Below, piece after piece: positions 1-12,200 of a stretch of 64,000 nt of DNA. The stretch spans positions 620,001 to 684,000 of the forward strand of contig NEEC01000023.1 of the NCBI GenBank assembly GCA_002189035.1. The letters run 5' to 3'. Every line of letters starts with the position of its first letter. Position 1 is the stretch's first letter. The notes under the pieces were generated by a model. It was not told the origin of the DNA and searched no databases. It worked only from the letters and a program-made list of their open reading frames with translations. Both the position numbers and the translations under genes were made by a program. Origin of the DNA: Utricularia gibba. Taxonomy: Eukaryota; Streptophyta; Magnoliopsida; Lamiales; Lentibulariaceae.

Positions 1-645
1 CGTCGCCCGCACAAATAAGACACGACCAGAAACCTGTGCGGGGTGGGCAACAAGCATCATGTGAGGAGGTGGTCCTCCGTACAGAGACCCCTCGAAGCTT
101 GTTGCTCGCACGGACACATGGTGTGACACGCAGACGCACTGCAAATCTCCTCGCCTCCCATCTAATCTCTTCATTAATGAAATCAAATAAATGTCTCCAC
201 GCCTCTACTCCCTGTCTCCACTCATCCACACCAGCTTAAAACTTCAATCATCAAATATAAATATAATAGATTATTTGATAGTATATTATATAATATTTAT
301 ATTCAAATTTATTCATAAATTATTGTTTGATTAATTAGTATATATATTAATCTTATATGATTATATAAATTACTTATTCATTTTTTTAAGTATGTTGATG
401 ATATACACAAATAGAGTAGGAGGGGGAAAGTAAGTTTAATTCTATCTATATAATTCCCGTACTTCTATTTTTATTTTCGAATATCAAATCTAGCATATAA
501 GAGTGTTTTTTTTTCCATGGATTCTTGGAAAGTTGTTAGAGAAATACAGTGTTTTTTGTTTATCTTTAAACGAAATACGTGAGGTTGTTGATAAATCCAG
601 TGGTGTGTGAGAGTGAGAGAAACGTGACGACTGTTGCAGAAGCAA
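1..645. other. Intergenic, no gene seen
   Basis: The first 240 bases are of moderate GC and hold a short open frame without recognisable family features. From about 240 to 480 the DNA is strongly AT-rich. The last part is the probable promoter and leader of the OVATE gene that starts at 646. No transposon ends or RNA genes are visible. Confidence 0.5.
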
Positions 646-1248
646 ATGGGGAAGAAAATGAAATTCCCATTTCGGTTCAGGGACTTGCCGGCGAAACCGT
701 CCGCCGGCGCAGACGCGTCGTGGAGGTGGCGAAGTTGCGTCACCAACCATCGCACCCTGTCTTTCCGATCGGTTCCGGAATCCACTGAATTCAATTTCCG
801 ATCGGAGAATCAGAATCCCGACCCGGGGGCGGGGATAATCCGTTTCAAATCCGATCGATTCTTCTTCGAGCCTGGGGAAACGAGTTCCCTCTTGAAATCA
901 TCGAAAAAAACCCCGGTTCCGATGGCGATGATGGAGGTGGAGTCAGGGAATCCGTACCTCGATTTCAGAGCGTCAATGGCAGAAATCATTGAAACCCACG
1001 AGCTGAAAGACGACTGGGAGTTTCTGGAAGAGCTTCTGGTGTGGTATCTGGAGCTGAATCGCAGTAGCAATCACGGATACATCGTCAACGCATTCATGGA
1101 TTTGGTAATGAAGGTGTCAGGACCGAGCGATTTGGATGACAATCGGTGGTGCTCCGGTTCCTCGGCGATGACGCAGTGTTGTTCCTTGAATTCGCCGGCG
1201 TCGTTTTCGTCTTCTGGGTTGTGTTCGTCATTGGAGAAAGGCGCGTAG
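646..1248 (+). CDS. OVATE family protein (OFP13/15/16/18-like)
   Basis: Single-exon gene of 200 residues. The chosen ATG gives MGKKMKFPFRFR, the start typical of the OFP13/15/16/18 subgroup; the frame is open a little upstream but without another ATG. The OVATE domain lies near residues 98-155 (NPYLDFRASMAEII, then FLEELLVWYLELN and HGYIVNAFMDLV). The N-terminal half is basic and rich in Ser and Arg, as usual for the family, and the tail is Ser-rich. OFPs are small nuclear or cytosolic plant regulators that repress transcription and bind TALE homeodomain and TRM proteins to control organ shape; that role is known for the family and only inferred here. No intron, as expected. The gene stands alone, about 0.9 kb from the convergent DUF220-type gene. 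Confidence 0.9.
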   Translation: MGKKMKFPFRFRDLPAKPSAGADASWRWRSCVTNHRTLSFRSVPESTEFNFRSENQNPDPGAGIIRFKSDRFFFEPGETSSLLKSSKKTPVPMAMMEVESGNPYLDFRASMAEIIETHELKDDWEFLEELLVWYLELNRSSNHGYIVNAFMDLVMKVSGPSDLDDNRWCSGSSAMTQCCSLNSPASFSSSGLCSSLEKGA

Positions 1249-2185
1249 TCGTTAGAGGTAGTTAATTTAGTTGATTCTTCTCCTTCTTTTTCTTCTTTGT
1301 GGCTTCATTGTTTGTGCTCTGAGAAACCTTCAGGAGGATTGATCAGTGAACTCCAAGTTTGTCTCCAAGCTGGATAGCGACACTCACATGACAACTACTC
1401 CTCCCATGAAAAATCATTTTTTATATTATTTTAATTAAATAAATAAGAAAAAGCCTACATATTAAAAAACATTTAGGGTATGTATTATAATATAATTTAA
1501 TTCATATTATATTTAATTTAAAGATTGAAATATTGCTTAATTTATACGTTTTGTATATTTATATTTAAAATAATATTATATTTGATATTTCTATTAAACT
1601 TAGTTTGTTTAAATTTTGAAATGTTTAGCTCATTTTAAAATGGTTTGTCAAGCATACATTGTTATTCTTATATAACTCTATTTGAAATAATTTTTATTTT
1701 TTGAAAAATATTTTTAAAAAATATTTTTTGCGTCAGGTCTTCGTGCCTGCTCTTCTGGGCCAGAAATTAGCCTAACGCGTTATGGGCCTTTCCTAAAATA
1801 GGGCTCAGATCACTGTAGCAACGATAATTTTATTTTTTTAATATTAAATATCAAGTAATAAGTATTATTTGATCAGGTTTTTACTCTGTTGGAGTTGTGT
1901 TGTGTGTGTGTGATGAAAATACAACAGGAGTTCTGCCTGAGGAAGAGGGAAAAAAAAGCTACAATTTCACTTCCCTTCTGAGGCAAGATGGCAGAAGCGC
2001 TGCAGTTATCACAGATTTCAGCTTCTTCCCTTTAGCTGGTGTTCTTCCAACAGCATCCTGATGGAGCTTTTCTGCTGGACTTGGGGAGCAGACGTTCGAT
2101 AAGCTCGACCCGTTTACAGCCTGTTCCCTAATGAGAAGAAATCGCTGAGCAGCAAGATCAGATGATGAAGCAGAGATGAAAGGTC
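1249..2185. other. Intergenic, convergent 3' ends
   Basis: Lies between the end of the OVATE gene (+) and the end of the DUF220-type gene (-), so it should hold two 3' UTRs. The centre (about 1420-1740) is AT-rich. Two TGGGCC words occur at 1756-1761 and 1782-1787, but they are far from either start codon. No further coding region is supported. Confidence 0.5.
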
Positions 2186-4166
2186 TTACATCAGAAGATG
2201 TGCTCCCATATCTGAGGCCTGAGATGAGTTCTGGTGTTCTGAGGAAACTGGATGGTGGGTTGCTTCCTCCTCCTTGGGGTTGCTTCCACGTTGCTCAATG
2301 CAATACTTGTGCCCCCGAAGCATGGAGATCGCATTGTCGAGAGTTTCCAGAGCTTGCTTAACTTCAGGACTGAGGGGAGGAGTTTCTTTCCTGTAACGGT
2401 TTTGAGAAATGCTACTGACACTTATCACTGTGTCTGGTGATGATTCATGGTTCATGGCTTGATCCTCTTCTTCCTCATCAATTTCTGTCAACTGTTTGGG
2501 ACCTCCGGACTCAGATACCTCCACCCCTTCTCCCTGAATGTTTTTGTCTTCCTCCGGTGGTTCGACATCAGTTAGATACAGAGCCTTGCGGATGCGATCA
2601 TACAAAGGGCCCTTCATGCATTTGCTATATTTTTCATTCCCTTTCCCAATGGATTCGACTTCCTGTTATGTACAGAACACAAGCAAGAGCTTCAGGACTG
2701 GGAAACAAAAGAAGGAAAGCAGCTCTGCTTTTGTTACTTGCCTTTTTGAAGAGCTTGAAGCCACTCGCTATAACCTGCCTTGAAACGAAGTTTATCAGCG
2801 ATGGAATAATCCAGTCTATTTTGGGATCCACTCTTGCTACTGTTCTGCAGAAGAATATGAATTTGAACGATACAGCAGATATGACCATGCATCTTTGCAT
2901 TCACTATGACGAAAGTTCGACTTGCCGGAAATAAGTCTGAGTTGCATTCAGTTTCAATAGAGCATAACCACCAGCCACATCAATCCGTACTGCATTTTCA
3001 GCATCCGGAATTCCGTCCCATGTAAATCCATAAGCGCTTTCATTGGCATTCTTCCGGTCAGGCAGCTGAAAACCAGATGACAGTTTGTAGAAGCTGCAAA
3101 CTGATGGGATTAAACGAAGGTGAAAAGTGGCTGTACCGAGTTGAGGACAACAACCATTAGATTGTTTTCAAAGTACTCCAATGCAAAATAATGAACCAGA
3201 GCTTCTCTAGCTGAGAGTGGCCATGGAAGGATCATCCTTTCTTCCACATACAGGTGAATTGTCACCAGACTATGAACATCAAAATGTCTAAAAAGAAAAG
3301 GTCCACTGTGCAGTACCTTACTGAAGAAACCTGTTCGCCCGTCGGAACATGCTTAATGCAGTCAGACGAGGTGACTCTGAATGGTGGAAATGAAATATCA
3401 GGCCACCTGCAAGAGGGGAAAGCTCGAACACAGATTGTAGTTCCTGAATGTGCTAGATTTTGTCGTCTGATACGTACCATGCCTTGTACAGTATGGATTC
3501 CCACGTTACACAGAGTGCTGTCATGTGATCCAGGAACAGATCAGGCAAATCCACTTGAAGATGATGAACTGGAAGAATATAGGAGTATCTTACAAGCATC
3601 AAGAGGCCCAGTAACAAAGCCTTCAACTAGAAGCTCATGGAATGGAGTGCCAACAGGTCCTTCTCTATACATCACCCTGAATTCTTCTGCATCCCTTTGT
3701 ATCTATGAGACCCCAGAAACTAACCATAAGCATAACATGAACACTAAACATATACAAGGTTATAAGGTATATATCATGGCTCACATTCCATCTCCTGTCC
3801 AACATATCACCCGATTTCGACCTCTCAAGATTCGTCGCTGAAGCACTTCTCAACATCTCAAGGAGGGTGGACACTTCTGCTGTTCTTGATTCCACCACAC
3901 CCTGCGCAGTTCCTGCAAAATTCACCCCATATTTGCAGTAGAGAGTCAACCAGGACGGGCACATGTGAAGCATATACTAATCATCTGGTTTAATCAAGGT
4001 AACAAGAAAAGGTGAGAAAATAACCTCCAAATTCATTCCCACGCGATTGCAAGATTTGATTTTTCACAAGCTTATTAACACTATCCTGATCCGTGAGATC
4101 ACTGCACCCCAGTATGTCATCAAGCTTTCTTCTATACGTAGATATGCGCCCCCTTTCTCCATCCAT
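2186..4166 (-). CDS. DUF220 / START-like domain plant protein
   Basis: Nine coding exons read leftwards: 4166-4025, 3912-3785, 3702-3594, 3517-3478, 3406-3317, 3269-3137, 3065-2926, 2844-2742 and 2662-2186. They sum to 1362 nt, giving 453 residues. The joined protein carries blocks typical of the plant DUF220 family (Bet v1/START-like fold): REGPVGTPFHELLVEG, then SLCVTWESILYKAWWPDI, WPLSAREALVHYFALEYFEN, GIPDAENAVRIDVAGGYALL and DPKIDWIIPSLINF. The C-terminal third is acidic and probably disordered. Two introns (2925-2845 and 2741-2663) start with GC instead of GT; only these donors keep the conserved frame. The molecular role of the family is not established; a lipid-binding cavity is plausible from the fold. 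DUF220 naming is from memory of family motifs. Confidence 0.75.
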
Positions 4167-5264
4167 ACTTTGGCATACAAAGACCTGGATGTCCGGGAAC
4201 AAAAGGAAGCAGGAGGTTGGAACAATAAATCATAGAACAGATCGGAAACTAATCAACGACAACACACTAAAAATCAAATCATTCATCTATTTACATGCCG
4301 GCCCGCTTCAACTAACCAATAGGCAGTCAAAAGTGGTGTCGGAAAGAACACAGGATTAGGGAGAAAAGTATCCCCTTGAGGCTATTTCTCAGGAAGCTCC
4401 GTTGACATTCTGGGGTGGGAGAAAAAAACTAGTTTCGTGCAGACAGCAGCGCAACATGGGACACTTCCTTTCCCCTCAAGGATGGTAGTGCCCAACTACA
4501 GAGAAATTCCTTCAAAACCGAAACTGACGTGCCCTTTTTTGGTGGGGGAAGATGTTCCACCAGCTCATCTAAAGAGACGCGACAACTGACAAGAATCGGA
4601 ACAGAGGCCCTCATTACAACGACGCCATTTCGGAACATATCTTTGTTTTTTAGTATTATTTTAAAAACATCGTTTTACATTGAATACTTTTATACTAATA
4701 TATTTATAAAAAAATAAAATAACTACATAAATTTAATATATCTAAATTTCGAAATTTTTTATAAAAATTATTGAATCAAATAAAAAAATTATAAATTCGA
4801 ATTTAATCGAATATCATCATAAGTTTTAAAACATTGTTTTATATTAGAGTCTTATTAATCAGCTTTAATGATTAATTCCTCTATCGAATGTCGGTTAGTA
4901 ATTATTAATAAATTACAATAACTATCAATTGTTACAAATGAGACATGTTAATACATTTGATAATTAAACTTTTATGAGTAAACATTTTTTACATTCAATA
5001 TTTGAATACTTATAGAAATTATATTTTTTTCAAATTTGTATTTAGTATTAAATATTTTTTAATTATTTTTATCATAAAAAATAAAGGTAAACAAAAAAAG
5101 AATTTCACAATGTAATTTAACAAAATTGACATTATGGGCCTGAGCATGGGCCCGTATGTATCAATTACTATTTTAAGGTAAAGCTCAATAAGAATGATGT
5201 CATGGGCCTAGGTCGCTGTATTATATTTCGAAAAGAGGGTCCCCAACGATTTTCTCAGAAATGA
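4167..5264. promoter_or_regulatory. Divergent intergenic region
   Basis: Lies between the divergent starts of the DUF220-type gene (-) and the PPR gene (+). About 4170-4640 probably contains the leader of the minus-strand gene. About 4640-5130 is AT-rich with no coding signal. The last 130 bases hold three TGGGCC words, reported separately. Confidence 0.45.
5135..5208 (+). promoter_or_regulatory. Three TGGGCC (site II) elements before PPR gene
   Basis: TGGGCC occurs at 5135-5140, 5147-5152 and 5203-5208, between 57 and 130 bases before the PPR start codon. Clustered TGGGCY site II elements are known binding sites of TCP factors and are enriched in plant promoters of ribosomal and organelle-protein genes. 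An organelle-targeted PPR gene fits that pattern. Function is inferred from position only. Confidence 0.55.
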
Positions 5265-7169
5265 ATGAAGTTCCTTTTGGTCCATCGAAGATTTCGCGCC
5301 AATTTGGAACCGATCAACTACAGTTTGTATGGAGAGCTCATTCAACGATGCATCGATCGCCGTTTGCTCCGGCAGGGGAAGCAGCTTCACGGTCGTCTTA
5401 TTCTCTCCTCCACGAGAGCCGACAACTTCCTCGCCTCGAAACTCATGGCTTTTTATTCGAAAACCAACCAGCTATCACATGCCTACCATGTGTTCGACCA
5501 AATCTCCCACAAGAATACCTTTGCCTTCAACGCTCTCCTTATCGCGTACGCCGCACATTCTCGTCACAGGGAAGTTTTGGAGCTTTTCGCGTTTTGTGTG
5601 TCTGGGACTGGAAGGGATGAGGGTTGGGATTTAGAGGATGTTCAGCCGGATAGCTATACTTTGAGCTGTGTGCTGAAGTCGATGTCGGAGGAGGGTTTAG
5701 ATGGTCCTGTTCTTTCTGGAAGGATTCATTGCTATGTAATTAAAAATGGGCTTGACTGGGATGTTTTTGTGGGGAACGGATTGGTGACTTATTATTCTCG
5801 ATGTGATGATTTAATTTCAGCTAGAGCGTTGTTTGATGAGATGCCGAATAAGGATCGGGTGACTTGGAATTCCATGCTTTCAGGGTATTCTCAGGGTGGA
5901 TGCTATGAGGAGTGCAAGGCGCTGTTTAGATCCATGTTGTGTAGTGGAGGAATAAGACCTGATGGAGTTACATTCGTGAGTGTAATGCACTCATGCGCAG
6001 AGTCTATGGATCTTTTATTTGGGATGGAAGTGCATCAGATTGTTATTGATCAACATATAGAAATGGATCTATCGCTTTGTAATTCGATTCTTGCAGTTTA
6101 CGCAAAATGTGGTAGCTTGGATTATGCTAGAAGAGTTTTTGAGGAGATGAATGAAAAGGATGAAATAACTTATGGTACTATGGTGTCTAGTTACATGGTT
6201 CATGGGTATGTCGACGAAGCAATGAAGATATTTAGGGAGATGGAGAAACCTGGGATGAGCGTTTGGAATGCTGTTATTTCTGGTCTAGTTCAGAGGAATC
6301 AGTACGACAGTGTTTTAGATTTAGCTCGTCAAATGCAAGTCTCTGGTCTCAATCCTAACTGTGTGACTCTTTCAAGTATACTTCCAGCCATTCCTCAGGT
6401 GTCAAATTTGAATATAGCAAAGGAAATACATGCCTACGCAACGAAAATCAATTCTTTTCGCAACATTTATGTGATTACGGCCATGATTGATGCATATGCT
6501 AAACTGGGGTTTCTTGATGGAGCACGAAGAGTGTTCAGTGGAGCAAAAGATAGGAGTGTGATTGTTTGGACCGCAATAATCTCAGCATACGCAACGCATG
6601 GAGACGCTAGGGTGGCACTAACCCTCTTCTATGAGATGCTATGCAGCAATACTAGACCAGATGCAGTCACATTTACTGCTGTTCTATCAGCTTGTGCACA
6701 TGCCGGGCTCGTGGATAAAGCATGGGAAATATTCCATTTGGAGTTGCCTAACTATGAAGTTCAGCCTTTGCCTAATCACTATGCTTGTGTCGTTTCATGC
6801 CTTTGCAGAGCAGGACGGCTTTCCGAAGCCATGCATTTTGTTAATAAGATGCCAACAGGACCATCTGCCCAAGTCTGGGGTGCTCTACTTATGGGAGCCT
6901 CAGAATGTGGTGATGTGGAACTCGCGAAATTTGTTTCTGGCCGAGTTTTTGAACTAGAGCCTGAGAACCCAACTAATTACATTGTAATGGCAAATCTATA
7001 CTCGAAAGCTGGTAGATGGGCTGAAGCTGAGAAAGTCAGGGATCAATTGAAGAACATAGGCTGTAAAAAAGTTGCTGGCAGAAGCCGGATAGAATCATTC
7101 AAAGGTTTACAAAATTTTGTGTCAGTTGATACCACAAGAATTTCAACTCAGATGCATTATACTTCATGA
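5265..7169 (+). CDS. Pentatricopeptide repeat protein (PLS class, E domain), At2g37310-like
   Basis: Intronless gene of 634 residues, as usual for plant PPR genes. The start MKFLLVHRRF is chosen because it gives the basic N-terminus; an overlapping ATG at 5261 is in another frame and closes soon. Repeats run from about residue 20 to 540 with typical blocks such as DNFLASKLMAFYSK, NGLVTYYSRCDDL, WNSMLSGYSQGG and AYAKLGFLDGARRVF. The C-terminus (VWGALLMGASECGD, then ENPTNYIVMANLYSKAGRW) is an E-type extension, without a DYW deaminase domain. From memory the whole chain resembles Arabidopsis At2g37310. Such proteins bind RNA in mitochondria or plastids and help in C-to-U editing or processing; the target is unknown. 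It is followed 374 bases later by the AAED1-like gene on the same strand. Confidence 0.93.
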   Translation: MKFLLVHRRFRANLEPINYSLYGELIQRCIDRRLLRQGKQLHGRLILSSTRADNFLASKLMAFYSKTNQLSHAYHVFDQISHKNTFAFNALLIAYAAHSRHREVLELFAFCVSGTGRDEGWDLEDVQPDSYTLSCVLKSMSEEGLDGPVLSGRIHCYVIKNGLDWDVFVGNGLVTYYSRCDDLISARALFDEMPNKDRVTWNSMLSGYSQGGCYEECKALFRSMLCSGGIRPDGVTFVSVMHSCAESMDLLFGMEVHQIVIDQHIEMDLSLCNSILAVYAKCGSLDYARRVFEEMNEKDEITYGTMVSSYMVHGYVDEAMKIFREMEKPGMSVWNAVISGLVQRNQYDSVLDLARQMQVSGLNPNCVTLSSILPAIPQVSNLNIAKEIHAYATKINSFRNIYVITAMIDAYAKLGFLDGARRVFSGAKDRSVIVWTAIISAYATHGDARVALTLFYEMLCSNTRPDAVTFTAVLSACAHAGLVDKAWEIFHLELPNYEVQPLPNHYACVVSCLCRAGRLSEAMHFVNKMPTGPSAQVWGALLMGASECGDVELAKFVSGRVFELEPENPTNYIVMANLYSKAGRWAEAEKVRDQLKNIGCKKVAGRSRIESFKGLQNFVSVDTTRISTQMHYTS

Positions 7170-7543
7170 TGACTTTTTTGCCTCCACAAGGTATGCAACC
7201 TTTGTCCTACGTGCCAACTTTCTCAGTGGTAGCCATTTGTAGAGTTTCTTGAGCTTTTACAAATGCTAACTATCTTGGGAGATTCAACTTTTTATACATT
7301 ATTCCCTCTGCTTTTCCAGAAACAGGTTAGCGAGGACCATTTTAAGGGTAAGTCTCCTCTTCAACGGGCGGACGCCATCGCCACCACCGTCGATCAAAAA
7401 AGTTCTCAACTTGTGTTTTCTTTTAGGTCGTTGATTAAAAAAAAAACAGCATTTATTAGTGATCGAAGAGCGTAGCCACGTGTCAGCTTGCTTCCCTCAT
7501 GAAATGAAGCATCTAGCTTCCGATATGCCATTTTGCGTATGCC
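7170..7543. other. Intergenic spacer PPR to AAED1-like
   Basis: Should contain the 3' UTR of the PPR gene and the promoter and leader of the next gene. An ACGTGTC word (ABRE-like core ACGTG) at 7479-7485 lies 60 bases before the next start codon. No coding region is supported. Confidence 0.4.
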
Positions 7544-9244
7544 ATGACGACGGTGTTAAACACGGCGTTAACTGCCGTTCCTACCGCCGTGAGATTGGCG
7601 AAGAAAACCCATCCTCGCTCTTCGCATGATGTCCTCGGAGCATTGCCGTTGAAGAAACTCGATCGCTTTGGCCATTTTCTCCACGGAGGATCCGTTCGTA
7701 AGCCAGAAAGACTCGTACCTTGTTCTGTCGTTTCCGGTTCCCCGGGTAATCCTTCAATTTCTTTTCTGGTTAGTTGAGTCTCTATGTGGCATATTGCTTT
7801 TGTGAGTACTGAGAAAATAAACAGGTTTGGAGACATCTGAAGTGTCGCCTGATCCTTTGGACAGCATTTTGGTGTACGATTTGAACGGAGACGGAATCCC
7901 GATTTCTGATTTGTGGAAAGATAGGAAAGCTGTGGTTGCATTTGCTCGCCATTTTGGGTACTCTGGACAGCTCTTTGTCTTATATAGTATGCTTATTGCA
8001 GTCTGATGTCTATTTTTTATTCTGAGTTGTTTTGATGCTGCAGATGTGTGCTTTGTCGGAAAAGAGCTGACTATTTATTGGCGCATAAGGTGATCAGATG
8101 ATTGAAGTTGCCATGAATTAAGTTTGTTTTCCTTCGGTTCTTTGTCGCCTTAATTGAGTTCTACGCTGATTGTTCAGGAAAAAATGGACGCAGCTGGTGT
8201 CGCTCTCGTCTTGATTGGTCCTGGTAGCATTGACCAGGTATAAGTTTGATGTGTTGTGGCTTTTCTATATTCCAGTCGATGATTATGATTTCCTCAAATC
8301 AGTTTTTACACTATCGTTATGAAAAGGAATGCTCAAGGAGCTCCGTGTTATTGCTTCTTTAGCCGTAGAGATTCTGCGTCCCCTTTTACTCAATGTCTGA
8401 GCTCTGAGTGGGAGTGACTTGTTAATCATTTTTTCCATTCTGGCAGGCAAGAGCATTCTCGGAGCAAGCAAAGTTCAAAGGAGGTGATGTGTTGAGCTGC
8501 TATGATAAATGAGTTTATGGAACTGTCATACAAGTCATAGCTTATTGTTCTTGGCTGTGTCCTCTATCTTGAGAAGCATATGCTCTATCATTGCAAGTCC
8601 CATTTAAACTTCTCATGGATTTTTTTTTTTTATTGCGTGCAGAGGTATATGCAGACCCCAGCTACTCCTCTTACCAGGCATTCAAATTTGTTTCTGGTGT
8701 TTCCACAACTTTTACTCCTGGGGTACGTGTACCTTAGGTTTTCCTGTACAATAAATTAGCCAATCGAATCCGGGCACTCATCTTGATATCTCCTGATTCC
8801 CTTTTATCATTTCAGTCAGGGTTGAAAATTGTGCAAGCATATATTGAAGGATATCGACAGGACTGGGGACTCTCTTTTGAGGAAGATACAAGGACGAGAA
8901 GTGGTTGGTATGCCTCCAATATCTTCCTCTTAGTTTGAATTGCTGGTCCTCGTTAATTGAAGAATTTCATATCATATCACATGTTTTCGTCCTGCCTTCT
9001 CGGCTTTCAGATATCAATACGTGATCCTTGTTCAATCTGCAGGCAACAAGGTGGCATCATTGTAGCAGGTCCTGGTAAAAGCTTTTCCTACTTCCATAAG
9101 GTTAGTCCAGAAGAACCGAAAGTGGCATCGTATCCATATCTTCCACATCGCTCATGATTTGCATCATCTATTCAGGACAAGGAAGCAGGAGACGATCCAG
9201 ACATCGAAGGTATACTAGAAGCATGCTGTTCCCAGGGCACTTGA
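7544..9244 (+). CDS. AAED1/PRXL2-type thioredoxin-like protein, plastid-targeted
   Basis: Nine exons: 7544-7745, 7825-7957, 8044-8089, 8178-8237, 8447-8483, 8643-8722, 8816-8907, 9043-9100 and 9176-9244; 777 nt, 258 residues. The first 70 residues are basic and hydroxylated, rich in Ser, Thr and Val, consistent with a transit peptide. The core VAFARHFGCVLCRKRADYL holds the CxxC active site (FGCVLC) of the AhpC/TSA-like AAED1/PRXL2 family. Later blocks LVLIGPGSIDQARAF, YADPSYSSYQAF and QQGGIIVAGPG also match that family. The expected role is plastid redox chemistry with unknown substrate. Arabidopsis At2g37240 is the counterpart I recall, close to the counterpart of the upstream PPR gene, which suggests conserved order. 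Confidence 0.9.
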
Positions 9245-12200
9245 ATTCAGGTATGCCCTCATACTGCGACCTTTGAAATGCCCCATACTTGTAGCTGACA
9301 CATGCACCGTCAGCTGATCTGATACCTCAGTTGACAATCGGAAATCACATATACATCTAAATGAGTTAACCCCACGGCTGCTCTCCCACTCGAGATTAGC
9401 TCTCAAGGTTCATCGACCTCTGAAAGTGGTAACTCCGACCACCGCATCGGAGTAACTTTGTTCCCAACAGATGCAAATGTGGGGCATCAAAACATTCCCA
9501 CGACCGGGACCATTTCAAAATGGTCTTGGAACATAACCTTGTGCTCTCAGCTCCTTCCACCTGCACTCTACACCCCATACTACCCTTCCCTTGGTCTCGA
9601 GGCAATGGGCCATGGGTCTCTTGGTGACGGAACCTTCCTTTCTTGACTGAGCTATCAGGTTTTTTTGGTGTATGGGCTCAGTGTGTATTGGATCTCAAAG
9701 CCTGCTCTTTGTCAACCCTCCCAGCTGACCGCTGAGTTGCGTCGACACGTTCGACGACTTGATGGTAAGTAGGATTTTTTTCGGTTCCGTTTGATTTTAT
9801 TTTTTAAAAATTATTTCTCAAAAGTTAGACTTCTACCTGAAAAGGTTTTTTTACTTTTTTAAAAAAATATATGTATATTTAATAATAAAACTGTTTTCAT
9901 TCTATACGTGCATCTCCTCCTCCCCTTTCGTCTCCACGCCGTCGTAGCTGTGGAGGCGTCAGTTTCCCTAGACAACCAACCATACGGCGGTTATATTGCT
10001 TGAAAACAAGACCGACGGCAATGTTTTTTTTTTTTTTTTCAAAAAAAGTAGCCGATATGTTTGTTGTAGGTGTCTACGTGCACAGCATGTGGCCTAGATA
10101 CCGAAGGAGGTTGGCCGCCGGCCACCGGCCATTTGTATTTATTGAGGAGGGATACGGACAGGCCGTTGAGGCCCTGGCCCTCTCTCCCCTTCCCTTGTCA
10201 AAGTAGCCCCTGCAGCAGCCTACGAGTAAGTAACACACACCCCCACACACAGGTGTGTATAATAAATAATGGTAATATTGCGCATTAGCGAATTACCCTC
10301 AACACCCCCCGCAATGCCTTTATTATTCATGCTGCGGGTGGGGCAGCCAAGTCATTCCGCACACTCGCGTTAAAATTTAACGTCAAGCAACCAACAGCAG
10401 GATCTCATTCCAGCGATGCTACTGCCCTCCAGCTGGAATTCAGTGGGGCAAATATATTGCTGCCTGTTTTTTTTTTTTAATATTGTATTTTAAAAAATTA
10501 GGTATCAGATACACTCACCTTTTCCTTCTAACACCTTTATTGAATCCCTCTAGCTTCTATTTACCCCTCAAATTTATCTTAATTATAAAATATATAAAAT
10601 TAAAAATATATTTCAATGGGAGACACAGAGTTCTCTCACTTGACTGTTATACCACATTATTTAAGGATGGGAGGCGATATGATTATATGGAGAAGTCTTT
10701 ATAAGAAAATTGTAAATATTAGATATTTGAAATGAATAATATTGTATAAGAATAAATTCTTTTATTCTCATGTTTATGAATTCAAATGTTGCAATTTATG
10801 CATAAAAATAGGATAAAATCATATGTGGGATTTAATTACAGTTATTTAGAATTAATTACATCTTTATAATTATTGATGTCATTAACCACTCTTGTTGAAT
10901 AGACGTGGTCCAAATCCCTTGGTTTGAATAGCAATAATTAGCTTTCCGGCTACTCCATGGTCATGCCAACCAAACTTGGTTTCATGTGCTTTAAACCTTT
11001 TTCCCAATCAAACATTTCCATGAAAATTGTATTTGGTATAATTTTTCGTTTCCAAAAAAGTAGAAATTAAAAAAAAAACGTTTCGAAATTTTTTATTTTT
11101 TTAAATATACATAAATTATATTTAGTTTGTTTGTATAGTGTACCCATTTTGTAGTTTGTCTAGTTTTATTTCTAAGCATGGGGCCACTTTGTGGAATTCC
11201 GATATTTGGTGGGCTATAACAAGAAATTTTGAAAATATTTTCAGACACTGTGCTGGATTTATTATTATTTATGCAACTTTTGATCCTATAACACGTTGAC
11301 GCGTGGATCCATACTCCCCCACACGCATTCTAGATTTGGAAAGCGTAGGCAGGAATTATTCATGAGAAGAGGATAAAGTCAAATACAAATAAAGCATGTT
11401 GATGACAATTATTATCAGATAATGACGCCTACCACAACGTAGATCTGGTCTAATTGCACTTTAAACCAATTTTATATTTAATTAAAAATGTGAAATTAGA
11501 GTTAAGTACCTCCTAAATGTATCTTTCTGCATCTTCTAGGAGAATCTAATTAATAAATATACTAAGTATCATATTTTCTAAATTTAATAAGATTTATGAA
11601 GAATTGATATACTTAAATTTTAACATATGTAAATGCCATATGGGAAGACAGAAGTTATACATCACATGTTTCATTTGATATTTTTAATCTTCATTTACAT
11701 ATTTCTATGTTGTTTATGTATTTATATTCAAATATTTTTCAATATTTTTAAATATCGCAATATACAAATTTTGTTTTTTGTATGGAACCGGACGGAAAGC
11801 CAGTGTAATCGAACCCGGTCTAGAATTTGGTTTGAAGAACGCGGAATTGTGGAGTCTCTGACCGAGTCAAGAGGTGTCCGGTTTCACACCTCTCACTTGT
11901 TCTCAACGGCCCGATCACTCTCTTACACACACAGGCACGCACACACACACACACACACTCTCTCTCTCTCGTTCGCTGGCTCGCACAAAGGGTCGCCAAA
12001 TTCCGGGAATCCTCTCTACAATTTGCTCTGTCTTGTTTTCTCCGTCATCTGCCGTGGTTCCTGTAGCGTCTGCGCCGCATCTGGTGTTTTCTCGTTGATG
12101 CTTGGAGAGTTTTTTTTTTGTTCTGTTTCTTTGTCTGGATTCTCTGTCTGGTTTTTCTAGGCCCGTTTCTGATCCCATTATAGCGTGTTTTATTGAAAAA

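Noticed and set aside
11633..12160. 175-codon plus-strand frame before the NT-C2 gene
   Set aside because: Translation is driven by AT-rich DNA and the AC/TC microsatellite; no conserved block.
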